From: Methylopila sp. Yamaguchi
GTDB lineage: Bacteria > Pseudomonadota > Alphaproteobacteria > Rhizobiales > Methylopilaceae
Direction: 5' to 3'
DNA length: 64,000 nt
Assembly (NCBI RefSeq): GCF_002897035.1
Contig: NZ_BAUX01000007.1
Span: 1-64,000, forward strand
Below, piece after piece: positions 41,073 to 50,599 of the stretch. The position numbers and the translations under genes are program-made. Position 1 is the first letter of the stretch. Every line of letters starts with the position of its first letter. The notes beneath the pieces are model-generated. The model ran no database searches, was not told where the DNA came from, and was given only the letters and a program-made list of their open reading frames with translations.

Positions 41073-41504
41073 TCAGGCGTCCGGCGCGTGCGGGTTTGGC
41101 CCGTAGGCGTTCGCGCCCGGGGTGCCGCGGACGAAGCCGAGGTAGATCAGCAACGCAAGCGAGACGCAGCTCGCGGCCACCGCCATCACGAAGAGCGCGC
41201 CGCTCGCCTCCTCGACCGCGTAGGACAACAGGCCCGACAGCCCGACGGCGACGAAGCCGAGCCAGCCGTTGCGGCCGAGATCATGGAAACGGCGGACCGT
41301 GATCGACGCCCAGCTGCCCAGGCTGATCGCGAGGCCGATGCCCACGAGCGCAAAGAACGCGACTCGGCTGTAGCTCGCGGCGAGCAGTCCGGCGAACACG
41401 AAGGGCAGCGCGATCAGTCCTGCCTGAAGCGAGCGCTTCCAGTAGGTCAGCCGGCTGATGCGCCCCCGGAACGACAGGAACGTGGAGCAGAAGCGCGTCA
41501 GCAT
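41073..41504 (-). CDS. DUF805 family membrane protein
   Basis: A 143-residue inner-membrane protein with about four hydrophobic helices. The DUF805 start LSFRGRISRLTYWKRSLQAGLI and the diagnostic VRRFHDLGRNGWLGF (about 70-84, the RLHD-x-x-x-S/G-W motif) are clear. The family is widespread and without a known role. It lies just downstream of the inositol-monophosphatase-family gene on the same strand with a 25-base gap, so the two may be co-transcribed. Confidence 0.9.
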   Translation of the reverse strand: MLTRFCSTFLSFRGRISRLTYWKRSLQAGLIALPFVFAGLLAASYSRVAFFALVGIGLAISLGSWASITVRRFHDLGRNGWLGFVAVGLSGLLSYAVEEASGALFVMAVAASCVSLALLIYLGFVRGTPGANAYGPNPHAPDA

Positions 41505-41529
41505 CCCACGCCCTCCGAACGGCCCGGAC

Positions 41530-42315
41530 TCACCTGCGCGCCAGCCGCTCGAGCGCGAGCGCGTGCAGACGCTTGTCGCCCGCGGCGATGATACGCCCGC
41601 CGTCGGTTGCCGGACCTCCGTCCCAGGTCGTGACGACCCCGCCCGCGCCCTCGACGATCGGGATCAGCGCGACGATGTCGAACGGCTTCAAGTCGGCTTC
41701 GATCACCAGGTCGACATGGCCGGCCGCTAGCATGGCGTAGCCGTAGCAGTCGGCGCCCCAGCGGGTGAGCTTCGCGTCGCGCGACACGGCGTCGAAGGTC
41801 GCGCGCTCCTCCTCCGTGAACATGGTCGGCGAGGTCGACATCATCAGCGCGTCCTCGATCCGCGCGCAGGAGCGGGTGCGCAGGCGGCGCTGGCCGCCGC
41901 GTCCCGCATAGCTCGCGCTCGCGCCGTCGCCGAAGAAGCGCTCGCCGACGAAGGGCTGGTTCATCAGCCCGAAGCAGGGCGCGCCGCCCCGGGTGAGTCC
42001 GATCAGCGTGCCCCAGATCGGCATGCCGAGAATGAAGGAACGGGTGCCGTCGATCGGGTCGAGCACCCAGACGAATTCGGCGTCGGTCCGGTCGTCGCCA
42101 TGCTCCTCGCCGACGATGCCGTGCTCGGGGAAGGTCTCGCGGATCAGCGCCCGCATGACGCTCTCGCCGGCCTTGTCGGCCGCGGTCACCGGGTCGAAGC
42201 CGCCGCCGTGGCCCTTGTCCTCGACGCCGACCGACGTGCGGAAGAACGGCAGGATCGCCTCGCCCGAGGCGGCGGCGAGGCGATCGACGAAGGCGGTGAA
42301 ATCGACGGCCGTCAT
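41530..42315 (-). CDS. hisN: Histidinol-phosphatase / inositol-monophosphatase family phosphatase
   Basis: A 261-residue metal-dependent phosphatase. The three IMPase motifs are present: GIVGEEHGDD (metal-binding Glu), FVWVLDPIDGTRSFILGMPIWGTLIG (the DPIDGT metal site) and ADCYGYAMLAAGHVDLVIEADLKPFDIVALIPIVEGAGG (the WD-like substrate site, here with D in KPFD). The FDPVTAADKAGE start and RRLRTRSC segment fit the HisN histidinol-phosphatase branch, which removes phosphate from L-histidinol phosphate in histidine synthesis; a SuhB-like inositol phosphatase is the alternative. AAGGAG seven bases before the ATG fixes the start. Confidence 0.85.
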   Translation of the reverse strand: MTAVDFTAFVDRLAAASGEAILPFFRTSVGVEDKGHGGGFDPVTAADKAGESVMRALIRETFPEHGIVGEEHGDDRTDAEFVWVLDPIDGTRSFILGMPIWGTLIGLTRGGAPCFGLMNQPFVGERFFGDGASASYAGRGGQRRLRTRSCARIEDALMMSTSPTMFTEEERATFDAVSRDAKLTRWGADCYGYAMLAAGHVDLVIEADLKPFDIVALIPIVEGAGGVVTTWDGGPATDGGRIIAAGDKRLHALALERLARR

Positions 42316-42438
42316 GGACGAGCTCCTTGGCGCGGCGTCGCCGCGGACGCGAGGGCGCCAGAGGGCCAAAATCGCGCGCTTTGAGCAAGCGTGATGACGC
42401 GATCCCCAGCCGCAGGTGCGAAAGCAACGCGACAGAGC

Positions 42439-42482
42439 AAAAAGAAAACGCCGGATACTGCGACAGGCAGTCGCAGCCGGCG
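42439..42482 (-). terminator. Rho-independent terminator on the minus strand
   Basis: Reading leftward, a CGCCGG/CCGGCG outer stem and a 7-bp CTGCGAC/GTCGCAG inner stem (loop of five, three-base bulge) are followed by TTTTCTTTTT (42448 down to 42439). It can end the transcript of the N-formylglutamate amidohydrolase gene before hisN. Confidence 0.75.
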
Positions 42483-42549
42483 ATTTAGGTCATTAGAGCT
42501 TGCGTTTTGTGCGGCGCGGCCGCATCTTATTGCAGCGCGGCATTGCGAT

Positions 42550-42630
42550 CTCCGGTCGCGACGCCGCCGCCCTCCTTGGGCGTTTCCTCCCTAGACTTGG
42601 GCCGCTGGTTAACGCCGGCGGCCTTTTTTT
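42550..42630 (+). ncRNA. mmgR: alpha-r8 / MmgR-type (Rfam suhB family) small RNA
   Basis: A small RNA gene in the spacer between hisN and the N-formylglutamate amidohydrolase gene. The layout matches the alpha-r8 family. A 5' hairpin (CGCCC at 42568-42572 with GGGCG at 42578-42582) comes first. The conserved single-stranded core UUUCCUCCCU follows at 42583-42592. A rho-independent terminator (42600-42608 with 42615-42623, one G-U pair) ends in seven T. The family is restricted to alphaproteobacteria and in Sinorhizobium MmgR influences polyhydroxybutyrate storage. The 5' end is uncertain: TCTTAT at 42525-42530 with TTGCGT at 42500-42505 could be the promoter, giving a transcript starting a few bases before 42540. 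Confidence 0.75.
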
Positions 42631-42754
42631 GTTGTCTGTCGTCCAGGTGGCGGGACATTGGCGGCGATTGGCCGCGTTTGCAAGTCCTTTTCCTATCGAT
42701 CCATCGGCGAAACCCTCGCAACGACTTGGACTTTCGGATAGGGCCTACGAAAGT

Positions 42755-43648
42755 CTATTCCGCCGCGAGTCGATGGACGCCGAGAGCCGCGAGCGGTGCG
42801 CCGGCGATCGCGCGGACCAGCGTCGTCATGTCGGCCTGGACCTTGGCGAAGCCCTTGGTCTTCGCGTGCGCGCGTTCGTCCATGTAGAGCGCGCGGTTGA
42901 TCTCGATCTGGAGGGCGTGGAAGCCGCTGCCCGGCGCGCCGTAGTGTTCCGTGATGTAGCCGCCGGCGTACGGGCGGTTGCGCAAGACGAGGTAGCCGAG
43001 GTCGCGCAGCGTCTGCTCCGCGAAGTCCACCAGCGCCGGCGCGCAGCTCGTGCCGTAGCGGTCGCCGAGCACGACGTCGGCCCGTGGCCGGTCCTCGCGC
43101 AGCGCGCCGGCGGAGGGCATGGAGTGGCAATCCACCAGCAGCGCCGCGCCGTGCAGCCGGTGCGCGCGGGCGATGAGACGGCCGAGCGTCCGGTGATAGG
43201 GCTTGTAGTAGGTCTCGATCCGCGCGAGCGCCTCGTCGACCGGCAGGCGCGCGCCATAGATCTCCTGCGCCTCCCCCACGATCCGGGCGATGGTCCCGAG
43301 GCCGCCGGCGACCCGGAGCGAGCGGGTGTTGGCGAAGGGCGGCAGACGCCCGTCGAACATCCGGGGGTCGAGCTCGTAGGGCTCCCGGTTGACGTCCAGG
43401 AAGGCGCGCGGGAAATGCGCGCGCATCAGCGGCGCCCCGAAGCTTGGCGCCGCGGCGAACAGTTCGTCGACGAAGGCGTCCTCGGACCGGCGGAGGGTTC
43501 GCGGGTCGAGCCGCGAGGCCGCGAGGAAGCTTGCGGGATAGGTCGCGCCCGAATGGGGCGAGTTGAACGTGGCCGCGCCCACGCCGCCGTCCGGTTCGGC
43601 GACGTCGAAGGCGGGATCGACCGCATCGTTGGGCGAGACGTGCGTCAC
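42755..43648 (-). CDS. N-formylglutamate amidohydrolase family protein (second copy)
   Basis: A protein of about 297 residues of the FGase family, more like classical HutG than the copy at 1645. Motifs: FNSPHSGATYPASFL (His metal ligand), SEDAFVDELF, FPRAFLDVNREPYELDP, YYKPYHRTLGRLIARAHRLHGAALLVDCHSMPSAG and YAGGYITEHYG, ending LQIEINRALYMDE. The HSG, DVNR, DCHSM and EINR motifs are the family core. The GTG at 43648 gives a typical length; another GTG at 43774 would add 42 residues without conserved sequence. It is divergent from cpdR, a pairing often seen in Hyphomicrobiales. Confidence 0.88.
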   Translation of the reverse strand: MTHVSPNDAVDPAFDVAEPDGGVGAATFNSPHSGATYPASFLAASRLDPRTLRRSEDAFVDELFAAAPSFGAPLMRAHFPRAFLDVNREPYELDPRMFDGRLPPFANTRSLRVAGGLGTIARIVGEAQEIYGARLPVDEALARIETYYKPYHRTLGRLIARAHRLHGAALLVDCHSMPSAGALREDRPRADVVLGDRYGTSCAPALVDFAEQTLRDLGYLVLRNRPYAGGYITEHYGAPGSGFHALQIEINRALYMDERAHAKTKGFAKVQADMTTLVRAIAGAPLAALGVHRLAAE

Positions 43649-43821
43649 GGTGCGCGGAAAGCTCCGGGAAGGCTGCCGGGGAGATGGCCCGCCGAGGGGG
43701 CGATAGTTGCCGAACGGCGACGCTTCTGTCCATCGCGACGCCTGCGCAAACGCTCTGTTTACCAAGCCGGGCACTTATGGAATGACTTGATTCAGCAGCC
43801 GAGACGCAAGGCCCTCGCCCC

Positions 43822-44190
43822 GTGAACGCGAATTCAAAGATCCTGCTCGCCGAAGACGACGACGACATGCGCCGCTTCCTCGTCAAGGCGTTGGAGAACG
43901 CCGGCCATTCGGTCGTCTCCTTCGACAACGGGCTGTCGGCCTACCACCGCCTGCGCGAGGAGCCGTTCGAGCTCCTGCTGACCGACATCGTGATGCCGGA
44001 GATGGACGGCATCGAGCTCGCCCGGCGCGCCACGCAGCTCGACCCCGACATCAAGGTGATGTTCATCACCGGCTTCGCGGCCGTGGCGCTCAACCCCGAC
44101 AGCCAGACCCCGAAGGACGCGAAGATCCTGTCGAAGCCGTTCCACCTGCGCGAGCTGGTGACGGAAGTCGACAAGCTGCTCGCCGCCTGA
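43822..44190 (+). CDS. cpdR: Response regulator CpdR
   Basis: A 122-residue stand-alone receiver domain. Acidic pocket EDDDD (11-15), phospho-acceptor Asp55 in LLLTDIVMPEMDG, Thr83 in FITGFAAVAL and Lys105 in ILSKPFHLREL are all present. The sequence and length match CpdR, which, when unphosphorylated, primes the ClpXP protease at the cell pole to degrade cell-cycle regulators such as CtrA in alphaproteobacteria. It is controlled by the CckA-ChpT relay, not encoded here. The start is GTG. A possible tiny membrane-protein gene follows. Confidence 0.93.
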   Translation: MNANSKILLAEDDDDMRRFLVKALENAGHSVVSFDNGLSAYHRLREEPFELLLTDIVMPEMDGIELARRATQLDPDIKVMFITGFAAVALNPDSQTPKDAKILSKPFHLRELVTEVDKLLAA

Positions 44191-44200
44191 GGCCGCCTCC

Positions 44201-44401
44201 CTGCCGCTTCGCGACCTCGTTCCGCCCCTCCTGATCGTCGCCGCCCTGCTGATCTGGGCGTCGGGCGCGTTCGATCGGCCCGGCTTCGAGGGCGTGGGAG
44301 AGGGATTCGCGCTTGGCGCGGCCTGCGCCGTCCCGCTCTGGCTCCTCAGCCTGAGGCGGCGCGCAGCGGCGCGGAAACAGCGCGACGAGGCCGAGCGCTG
44401 A
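44201..44401 (+). CDS. Possible small two-helix membrane protein (CTG start)
   Basis: An open frame of 66 codons directly after cpdR, lacking ATG, GTG or TTG at a useful place. GAGG at 44189-44192 (overlapping the cpdR stop) lies eight bases before a CTG at 44201, which could start a coupled protein. The product would have two hydrophobic helices, LVPPLLIVAALLIWASGAF and FALGAACAVPLWLLSL, followed by a basic tail (RRRAAARKQRDEAER), a convincing membrane topology. Function unknown. It may be a real coupled gene or a chance frame. Confidence 0.4.
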   Translation: MPLRDLVPPLLIVAALLIWASGAFDRPGFEGVGEGFALGAACAVPLWLLSLRRRAAARKQRDEAER

Positions 44402-44543
44402 TCCGTCTCACAAAGCGTCGCGCGACCGCTTGCAAGGCCCCTTGCATGCCCCAAAGCGATCCGATATAGCCGGCGCTCTGTTCCGGACCGCCTCCCGCGC
44501 GGTTCGGGATCACAAGGTTCGGCCAAGCGCGCAAGCGCCGCCC

Positions 44544-44618
<75 letters not shown>

Positions 44619-44623
44619 ACAGA

Positions 44624-44664
44624 ATGAGGCGGTTCCGGAGCTTCCGGGCCGCCTCATTTTTTTT
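44624..44664 (+). terminator. Rho-independent terminator of tRNA-Val
   Basis: A 9-bp stem ATGAGGCGG (44624-44632) with CCGCCTCAT (44649-44657) is extended inward by CCGGA/TCCGG and followed by eight T (44657-44664). It sits six bases after the tRNA. Confidence 0.9.
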
Positions 44665-44734
44665 GGCCATGGAAAAGGCCACGGAAACGGTCGCATTCAT
44701 CCGCCAGCCGCTGCGACCTGATGGTCGGGATGAT

Positions 44735-45305
44735 GGTGCATTTAGACTTGCTCCAGCACCTTCATGGACACGCCGAAATAGCCCGCGGCTTCGTAAGGCG
44801 GGACACGCGCGTGCATGGCCCAGGTGATAGCCGTGTGCCGCAGTATGTGCGACGTGACGTCGTTCCCGCGCCCGGCCGCCTTGACGGCCTCGGCCTAAGG
44901 CTCGCCGTTCCTTCAAGATGGGTTCGCCGTGCCAGTGCATGCACGATGTGGCGGATTGCGGAGACTGATGATCTTCCATCCTCAGCCGCTCGCTCCGTCA
45001 GCCTAGCGAAGGCTGCCTCATCGGCCGACCGCCATCTTCTTAGGTGCGGACGAAGGCGCCTATGAAGCCGCGCCGGAGGCTGGCGCTTGCGCGTCACGCG
45101 CTGAGCTGTTCCCCGCCGATGAAGTACGTTCGTCTCTAAATCGACCCATCCACCTGTGGAGTTCGGTCCCCACTGGAGCCCGAGCAGAGCTCCATGCCGT
45201 GTTCCGGTGTAGAAGGCCGAGCAGAATGAAACGGACGAGGTGATGGTAGCCCTTTCGGTGCGCGGCGCGGATCAGCGCAGCCGCCCGACGAGCGCTGCCC
45301 CCCCC
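44735..45305 (-). pseudogene. Decayed tyrosine recombinase (phage-type integrase), catalytic domain only
   Basis: Reading leftward in shifting frames, the conserved integrase sequence can be followed. It runs ALIRAAHRKGYHHLVRFILLGL, then (after a frame change near 45202) YTGTRHGALLGLQW, which contains the first catalytic Arg, and GGWVDLETNVLHRRG then TRKRQPPARLHRRLRPHLRRW. Next come WHGEPILKERRALGR and, after another frame change, VTSHILRHTAITWAMHARVPPYEAAGYFGVSMKVLEQV with the HxLRH catalytic motif. A TAA replaces the expected nucleophile Tyr just before HHHPD. The N-terminal half is missing. It cannot be active. It faces the tRNA-Val gene, as expected for an island integrase. Confidence 0.82.
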
Positions 45306-45339
45306 AGGACACTAGTCGGGGACGTCCGCTCGCCCTGTA

Positions 45340-46365
45340 TCAACGGGGTGGACGACAGGACTCGCGCACGACGAGAGAGACCGGCACCCGGACGCAGCGC
45401 GGAGGTTCGGTTGTGCGGCCGGTAACGCGGTCGAGGAGCATCTGGGCGGCGTGACGGCCCATTTCCGCGCGATCCCACTGCAGCGCGGTGATCGCCGGCG
45501 TCGAAAGCTCCGCGAGGTCGGAGTCGCCGCCGCTCACGACCGACACGTCGCGGCCGATGGCGAGGCCCGCGGCTTTCAGGGCGCGCATCGCTCCCGCCAG
45601 CATGTCGATGCCCGCGACAAAGACGGCCGTCGGCGGCTCGGGCCGCTGCATGAGCGCGGCGGTTTCGCGGAACGTGAACTCGTTCGACAGCGAGTGGTCG
45701 CGGATGAGCGACGGGTCCGGCTCCAGCCCCGCCGCTCTGAAGGCGTCGCGGTAGCCCGCGATGCGGCTGCGCGACGGATGCGCATGAGGGTCGCCGACGA
45801 ACAGCGCGATGCGGCGGTGGCCGAGCGACAGCAGATAATCCGTCGCCTGCCGCGCGCCAGAGCGATGGTCCGCCGCCACCCGGTCGACGCTCTGGATCAT
45901 CTCCCGGTCGATTAAGACCAGCGGCATCTTGGCCTGTTCGACCGCCGCGATCAGCTCGGGGTCGTTCTCGTCGCTGATCGTCATCATCACGCCGTCGACG
46001 CGCCGTTGCGCGAACTTGCGCAACAGCGACAGCTCCACCGCCTTGTCGTTCGCCGTGCTCGCCAGGAGGAAGGTATAGTCGGCGGCGCGGAAGATGCGCT
46101 CCGCCTCCTTCACGTAGGAGACGTAGCCGGGGATGTCGAAGTCCCTGATCGCGCAGGCGATCATGTGGGTGCGGGCGCTGCGCATGCTCTGCGCCACCGC
46201 GTTCCGCTCGTAGCCGAGCGAGGCGATGGCGCGCTGGACGCGCTCGCGCACATCGCGCGTGACGGAGGGATGGTCGTTCAGCACGCGCGACACAGTCCCC
46301 ACCGCGACCTCGGCCGAGCGCGCCACGTCGCGGATCGTGAACTCACGTCCTGCCTTTTTGACCAC
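45340..46365 (-). CDS. LacI-family transcriptional regulator
   Basis: A 341-residue repressor. The N-terminal helix-turn-helix with hinge is FTIRDVARSAEVAVGTVSRVLNDHPSVT to ERVQRAIASLGYERNAVAQSMR (about 9-57). The periplasmic-binding-protein-like effector domain follows (about 63-335), with DGVMMTISDENDPELI, LVLIDREM, LGHRRIALFVGDPHAHPSRSRIAGYRDAF and TAVFVAGIDMLAGAMRALKAAGL. The effector is unknown. Start is GTG with GGGGAGGG five bases upstream. It is divergent from the aminotransferase operon. LacI-type palindromes upstream of that operon, the ABC operon and the PEP-carboxylase-like operon, and a related inverted repeat before its own start, make it the likely local master repressor. Confidence 0.92.
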   Translation of the reverse strand: MVKKAGREFTIRDVARSAEVAVGTVSRVLNDHPSVTRDVRERVQRAIASLGYERNAVAQSMRSARTHMIACAIRDFDIPGYVSYVKEAERIFRAADYTFLLASTANDKAVELSLLRKFAQRRVDGVMMTISDENDPELIAAVEQAKMPLVLIDREMIQSVDRVAADHRSGARQATDYLLSLGHRRIALFVGDPHAHPSRSRIAGYRDAFRAAGLEPDPSLIRDHSLSNEFTFRETAALMQRPEPPTAVFVAGIDMLAGAMRALKAAGLAIGRDVSVVSGGDSDLAELSTPAITALQWDRAEMGRHAAQMLLDRVTGRTTEPPRCVRVPVSLVVRESCRPPR

Positions 46366-46380
46366 GCGACCCTCCCCCAG

Positions 46381-46405
46381 ATGAACCGGAATCGAATCCG
46401 TTCAT
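46381..46405. promoter_or_regulatory. Inverted repeat before the LacI-type gene (possible autoregulatory operator)
   Basis: ATGAACCGGA (46381-46390) and TCCGTTCAT (46397-46405) form an inverted repeat about 16 bases upstream of the regulator start. It shares the TGAACCGG half-site with the other cluster operators but has a spacer, so it is a weaker match. Confidence 0.5.
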
Positions 46406-46506
46406 CGCGACAGGCCTATCCTAACGAGGGCCAGGCGTCGATCATACCCACTATTTCGAGGGATTTTTTCAACATGGGAACGCGGAGCGGACCAGATCAG
46501 AGATAA

Positions 46507-47841
<1,335 letters not shown>

Positions 47842-47869
47842 GAAGGGGCGGATCGTCGGAGGGTGCGCC

Positions 47870-49183
47870 ATGAGCGTCAACGCCGATCAGGACGGGCACC
47901 GGGAGCACGGACGCTGGATCAGCGCCGCGACGCTGTCGGACCAGGCGGTGGTCTGGCTGCTTAGCTCGATCGCGTTCCTCAATGCACTGGGCTCGATCAT
48001 CGTGTTTCCGCTCGGTCCGTTCTTCGCGCAGGACCTCGGGACGGCGGCGCAGGACGTCGGCTTCGCCAGCGCGAGCTACTCGCTCGCCGCAGCGGCGGGA
48101 GGGTTCGGCGCCTCCTTCGTGCTCGACCGCTTCGACAGGCGCGCCGCGCTGCTCGTGGTGATGACCGGCTTCCTCTTGGCCACCGCGCTCTCCGGCTTTG
48201 CGCCGAATTTCGGAACGCTAGTCGCGACCCGAGCGCTCGCCGGTCTTTTCGTTGGGCCCATGACGGGGCTGTTGCTCGCGATCGTCACAGACACGGTGCC
48301 GCTCAACCGCCGCGGCGCGGCGGTCAGCAAGATGATCGGGGCCTATGGCGTGGCGCTCGTCTTCGGCGTGCCAGCGGGGGTCGCGATCGCCTCGACCTTC
48401 GGCGGCTGGCGCTTCTGCTTCTTCGGCATCGCGCTCGTCGGCGCCCCCCTGTTCATCGGAGCGCTGCGCTTGCTCGCCCCGCAGCGGGAGCACCTCGCGG
48501 CGCTGAAACCCTGGCGGCTGAAGGAGCGCGCGCGCGATTTCTGGATCCTGCTGACGTCCGGCCCGAGCCTGCTGTCCTTTCTGCTGATCGCCAGCGCGTC
48601 CTACGCTGCGTTGCTGATTTCGCCGAACTTGCCGACCTACCTCACGCACAATCTCGGTCTGCCGCGTGAGAAGCTTCAGGAGGTGTATTTCCTCGGCGGC
48701 GTCTTCACGCTCGTGGCGCTCCCTCTCACCGGCCGGCTGATCGACCTCGCCGGGGCCCGGCTGATGGCGGTCGGCGTCGCCGTGATCATGACGGGCCTGC
48801 TCGCGGCAGCTTTTCTCACCCACACTCCGCCGATTCCAAACGCGCTGCTGTTCGCGCTGATCGTTGTGTTTCAGTTGATCCGCAGCACGATCAACCAAGC
48901 CTGGGTGACGCGCGTGCCGGCGATTCAGGAGCGCGCGGCGTTCCAGACGCTGATCGCCGTCGCGACCAATCTGGCGCAGGCGGCGGGCGCTGCGACCGCG
49001 CCGGCGCTGCTCGCCCAGAGCGCCGACGGCCGCCTGGAAGGCATGGGACTGATCGCGGCGATCGCAATCGCGTCGGCTTGGGCCGCGCCGCTGCTGCTGG
49101 CGGCCCTCGATCGACTGCTCGCCTCCCCCGTCCCGAAGCCAGGCCCTGACGACCGCCTCAGCCCGCCCGTCATCGACGTCTGA
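47870..49183 (+). CDS. MFS transporter
   Basis: A 437-residue inner-membrane carrier with about twelve helices, starting with AVVWLLSSIAFLNALGSIIVFPLGPFFA. The loop signature between helices 2 and 3 is LDRFDRRAALLVVMTGFLLATA. A glycine-rich motif VALVFGVPAGVAIASTFGGWRFCFFGIAL marks helix 5 and its loop. It resembles drug/metabolite exporters and sugar-efflux type carriers. The position 28 bases after the aminotransferase puts it in the same operon, where it may export the product or import the substrate of the pathway. Confidence 0.88.
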   Translation: MSVNADQDGHREHGRWISAATLSDQAVVWLLSSIAFLNALGSIIVFPLGPFFAQDLGTAAQDVGFASASYSLAAAAGGFGASFVLDRFDRRAALLVVMTGFLLATALSGFAPNFGTLVATRALAGLFVGPMTGLLLAIVTDTVPLNRRGAAVSKMIGAYGVALVFGVPAGVAIASTFGGWRFCFFGIALVGAPLFIGALRLLAPQREHLAALKPWRLKERARDFWILLTSGPSLLSFLLIASASYAALLISPNLPTYLTHNLGLPREKLQEVYFLGGVFTLVALPLTGRLIDLAGARLMAVGVAVIMTGLLAAAFLTHTPPIPNALLFALIVVFQLIRSTINQAWVTRVPAIQERAAFQTLIAVATNLAQAAGAATAPALLAQSADGRLEGMGLIAAIAIASAWAAPLLLAALDRLLASPVPKPGPDDRLSPPVIDV

Positions 49184-49197
49184 GAAAGGAGAGACCG

Positions 49198-50535
49198 ATG
49201 CGCGATCATCTGCTCGAAGACGACGCCGCCTCGCTGCCGAGCGTCTACGCCGACGACGGCGAACGGCCGGACGCGATCCTTCATCGTCCCCTCCCACGCA
49301 TGGCGGACGTGGCGATCGTCGGCGCAGGACTGACCGGTCTGGCCGCGGCGCTCCATCTTGCCGAACACGGCGCGTCCGTCGTTGTCCTCGACGCAAACGA
49401 CGTCGGGACCGGCGGCACTGGCCGTAGCTTCGGGCAGGTGGTTCCGTACCTCAAGCTCGAGCCTGCCCACGCCGAGCGCCACTTCGGACCGGAGATCGGA
49501 GGCCGCCTGATCGCCGCCGCGGGCGACGGACCCGATTATGTCTACGGCCTGATCGAGACGTACCAGATCGCCTGCGAGGCGGTGCGGAACGGTCTCCTCT
49601 TCGCGGCGCATACCCCGGAGGGCGCTGAGCGCCTCGCCGGACGCGCGGCCTACTGGCGCGCCCGCGGGGCCGCCGTCGAGTTGCTGGATCGCGCAGGGAC
49701 CGCCGCGGCGGTCGGCGGAGGAAGCTACCCCGGCGCCTTGCTCGACCGCCGCGGCGGCACCCTCAATCCCCTCGCCCTTGCGCGGGGACTCGCCCGCGCC
49801 GCGGCGAACGCCGGCGCCAGCATCGTCGTCCGGGCGCTCGTCCGATCTGTCACCCAACGCGGCGGCGGCTGGGAGGTCGCGACGACACAGGGCGCGACCG
49901 TCGCGAAAACCGTGCTGGTCTGCACCAACGCCTACCGGAACGGGCTCGCGGGCCAGGCTGGAGACTGCGTGCAGCCCATTCGCGTCCATCAGGCGGTCAG
50001 CAAGGCCTTGCCTGCCGAGCTCGCCGCGCGCGTGCTGCCCGGGCGGCAGGCCCTGACCGACACGCGGCGCCTGCCGTCCGGACTGCGGGTCACCCGCAGC
50101 GGCCGGCTGATCGCGACCGTTGAGGGGCCGACCTTCGGCCATGGCTCCGGCGGAGCGACTGGCTACGCCAGCGAGCGGATCGCGCGACTGTTTCCCTTCC
50201 TGCCGCCGATAAGCTGGGACGCGCGCTGGAGCGGCTGGATCGACATGGCTCTTGACCAGTACCCGCGCATCTACGAGTCCGCGCCGGGCCTCTACGCCGG
50301 GCTTGGGCTGAGCGGCCGTGGCCTTGCGCTGGGGCCGATGCTCGGACGCGATCTCGCTCGCAAGGCGCTCGGCGCAAACGCAGACGATCTGGCCTTCCCC
50401 GTCTCGAACCCTCGCGACCATCGCTGGTTCAGGGGCGCCAAGGTGGCGATCAAGGGCGAGGTCTGGAAACGCAAGCTCTACGACCGCCTCGACGAGTGGC
50501 GGCACCAAGGGCGGGATGAGCGCGCCGCCGCCTGA
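49198..50535 (+). CDS. FAD-dependent amino-acid/amine oxidase (DadA/PuuB-like)
   Basis: A 445-residue flavoprotein of the DAO family. The FAD-binding fold begins ADVAIVGAGLTGLAAALHLAEHGASVVVLDANDVGTGGTGRSFGQV (about 36-82), with GXGXXG and the GRSFGQ stretch that in PuuB/OrdL-like oxidases precedes the substrate site. A C-terminal YAGLGLSGRGLALGPMLGRDLA closes the FAD site. Members oxidise N-methyl or primary amines and D-amino acids. It follows the MFS gene with a 14-base gap and precedes a reductase, suggesting an amine/imino compound is produced or removed in the pathway. Substrate not identifiable. Confidence 0.88.
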   Translation: MRDHLLEDDAASLPSVYADDGERPDAILHRPLPRMADVAIVGAGLTGLAAALHLAEHGASVVVLDANDVGTGGTGRSFGQVVPYLKLEPAHAERHFGPEIGGRLIAAAGDGPDYVYGLIETYQIACEAVRNGLLFAAHTPEGAERLAGRAAYWRARGAAVELLDRAGTAAAVGGGSYPGALLDRRGGTLNPLALARGLARAAANAGASIVVRALVRSVTQRGGGWEVATTQGATVAKTVLVCTNAYRNGLAGQAGDCVQPIRVHQAVSKALPAELAARVLPGRQALTDTRRLPSGLRVTRSGRLIATVEGPTFGHGSGGATGYASERIARLFPFLPPISWDARWSGWIDMALDQYPRIYESAPGLYAGLGLSGRGLALGPMLGRDLARKALGANADDLAFPVSNPRDHRWFRGAKVAIKGEVWKRKLYDRLDEWRHQGRDERAAA

Positions 50536-50599
50536 CGTCGCGGCGGGCATCTTGCCTGAAGAACGGAACGACGCAGGAGCTTCGGAGAAAGTCACTACG

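Larger units (their letters stand above)
42316..42754. other. Gene-poor spacer holding two terminators and the small RNA
   Basis: About 440 bases without a protein gene. It contains the minus-strand terminator (42439-42482) and the plus-strand small RNA with its own terminator (42550-42630). The remaining bases to 42754 show a locally less GC-rich sequence but no further feature I can support. Confidence 0.6.
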
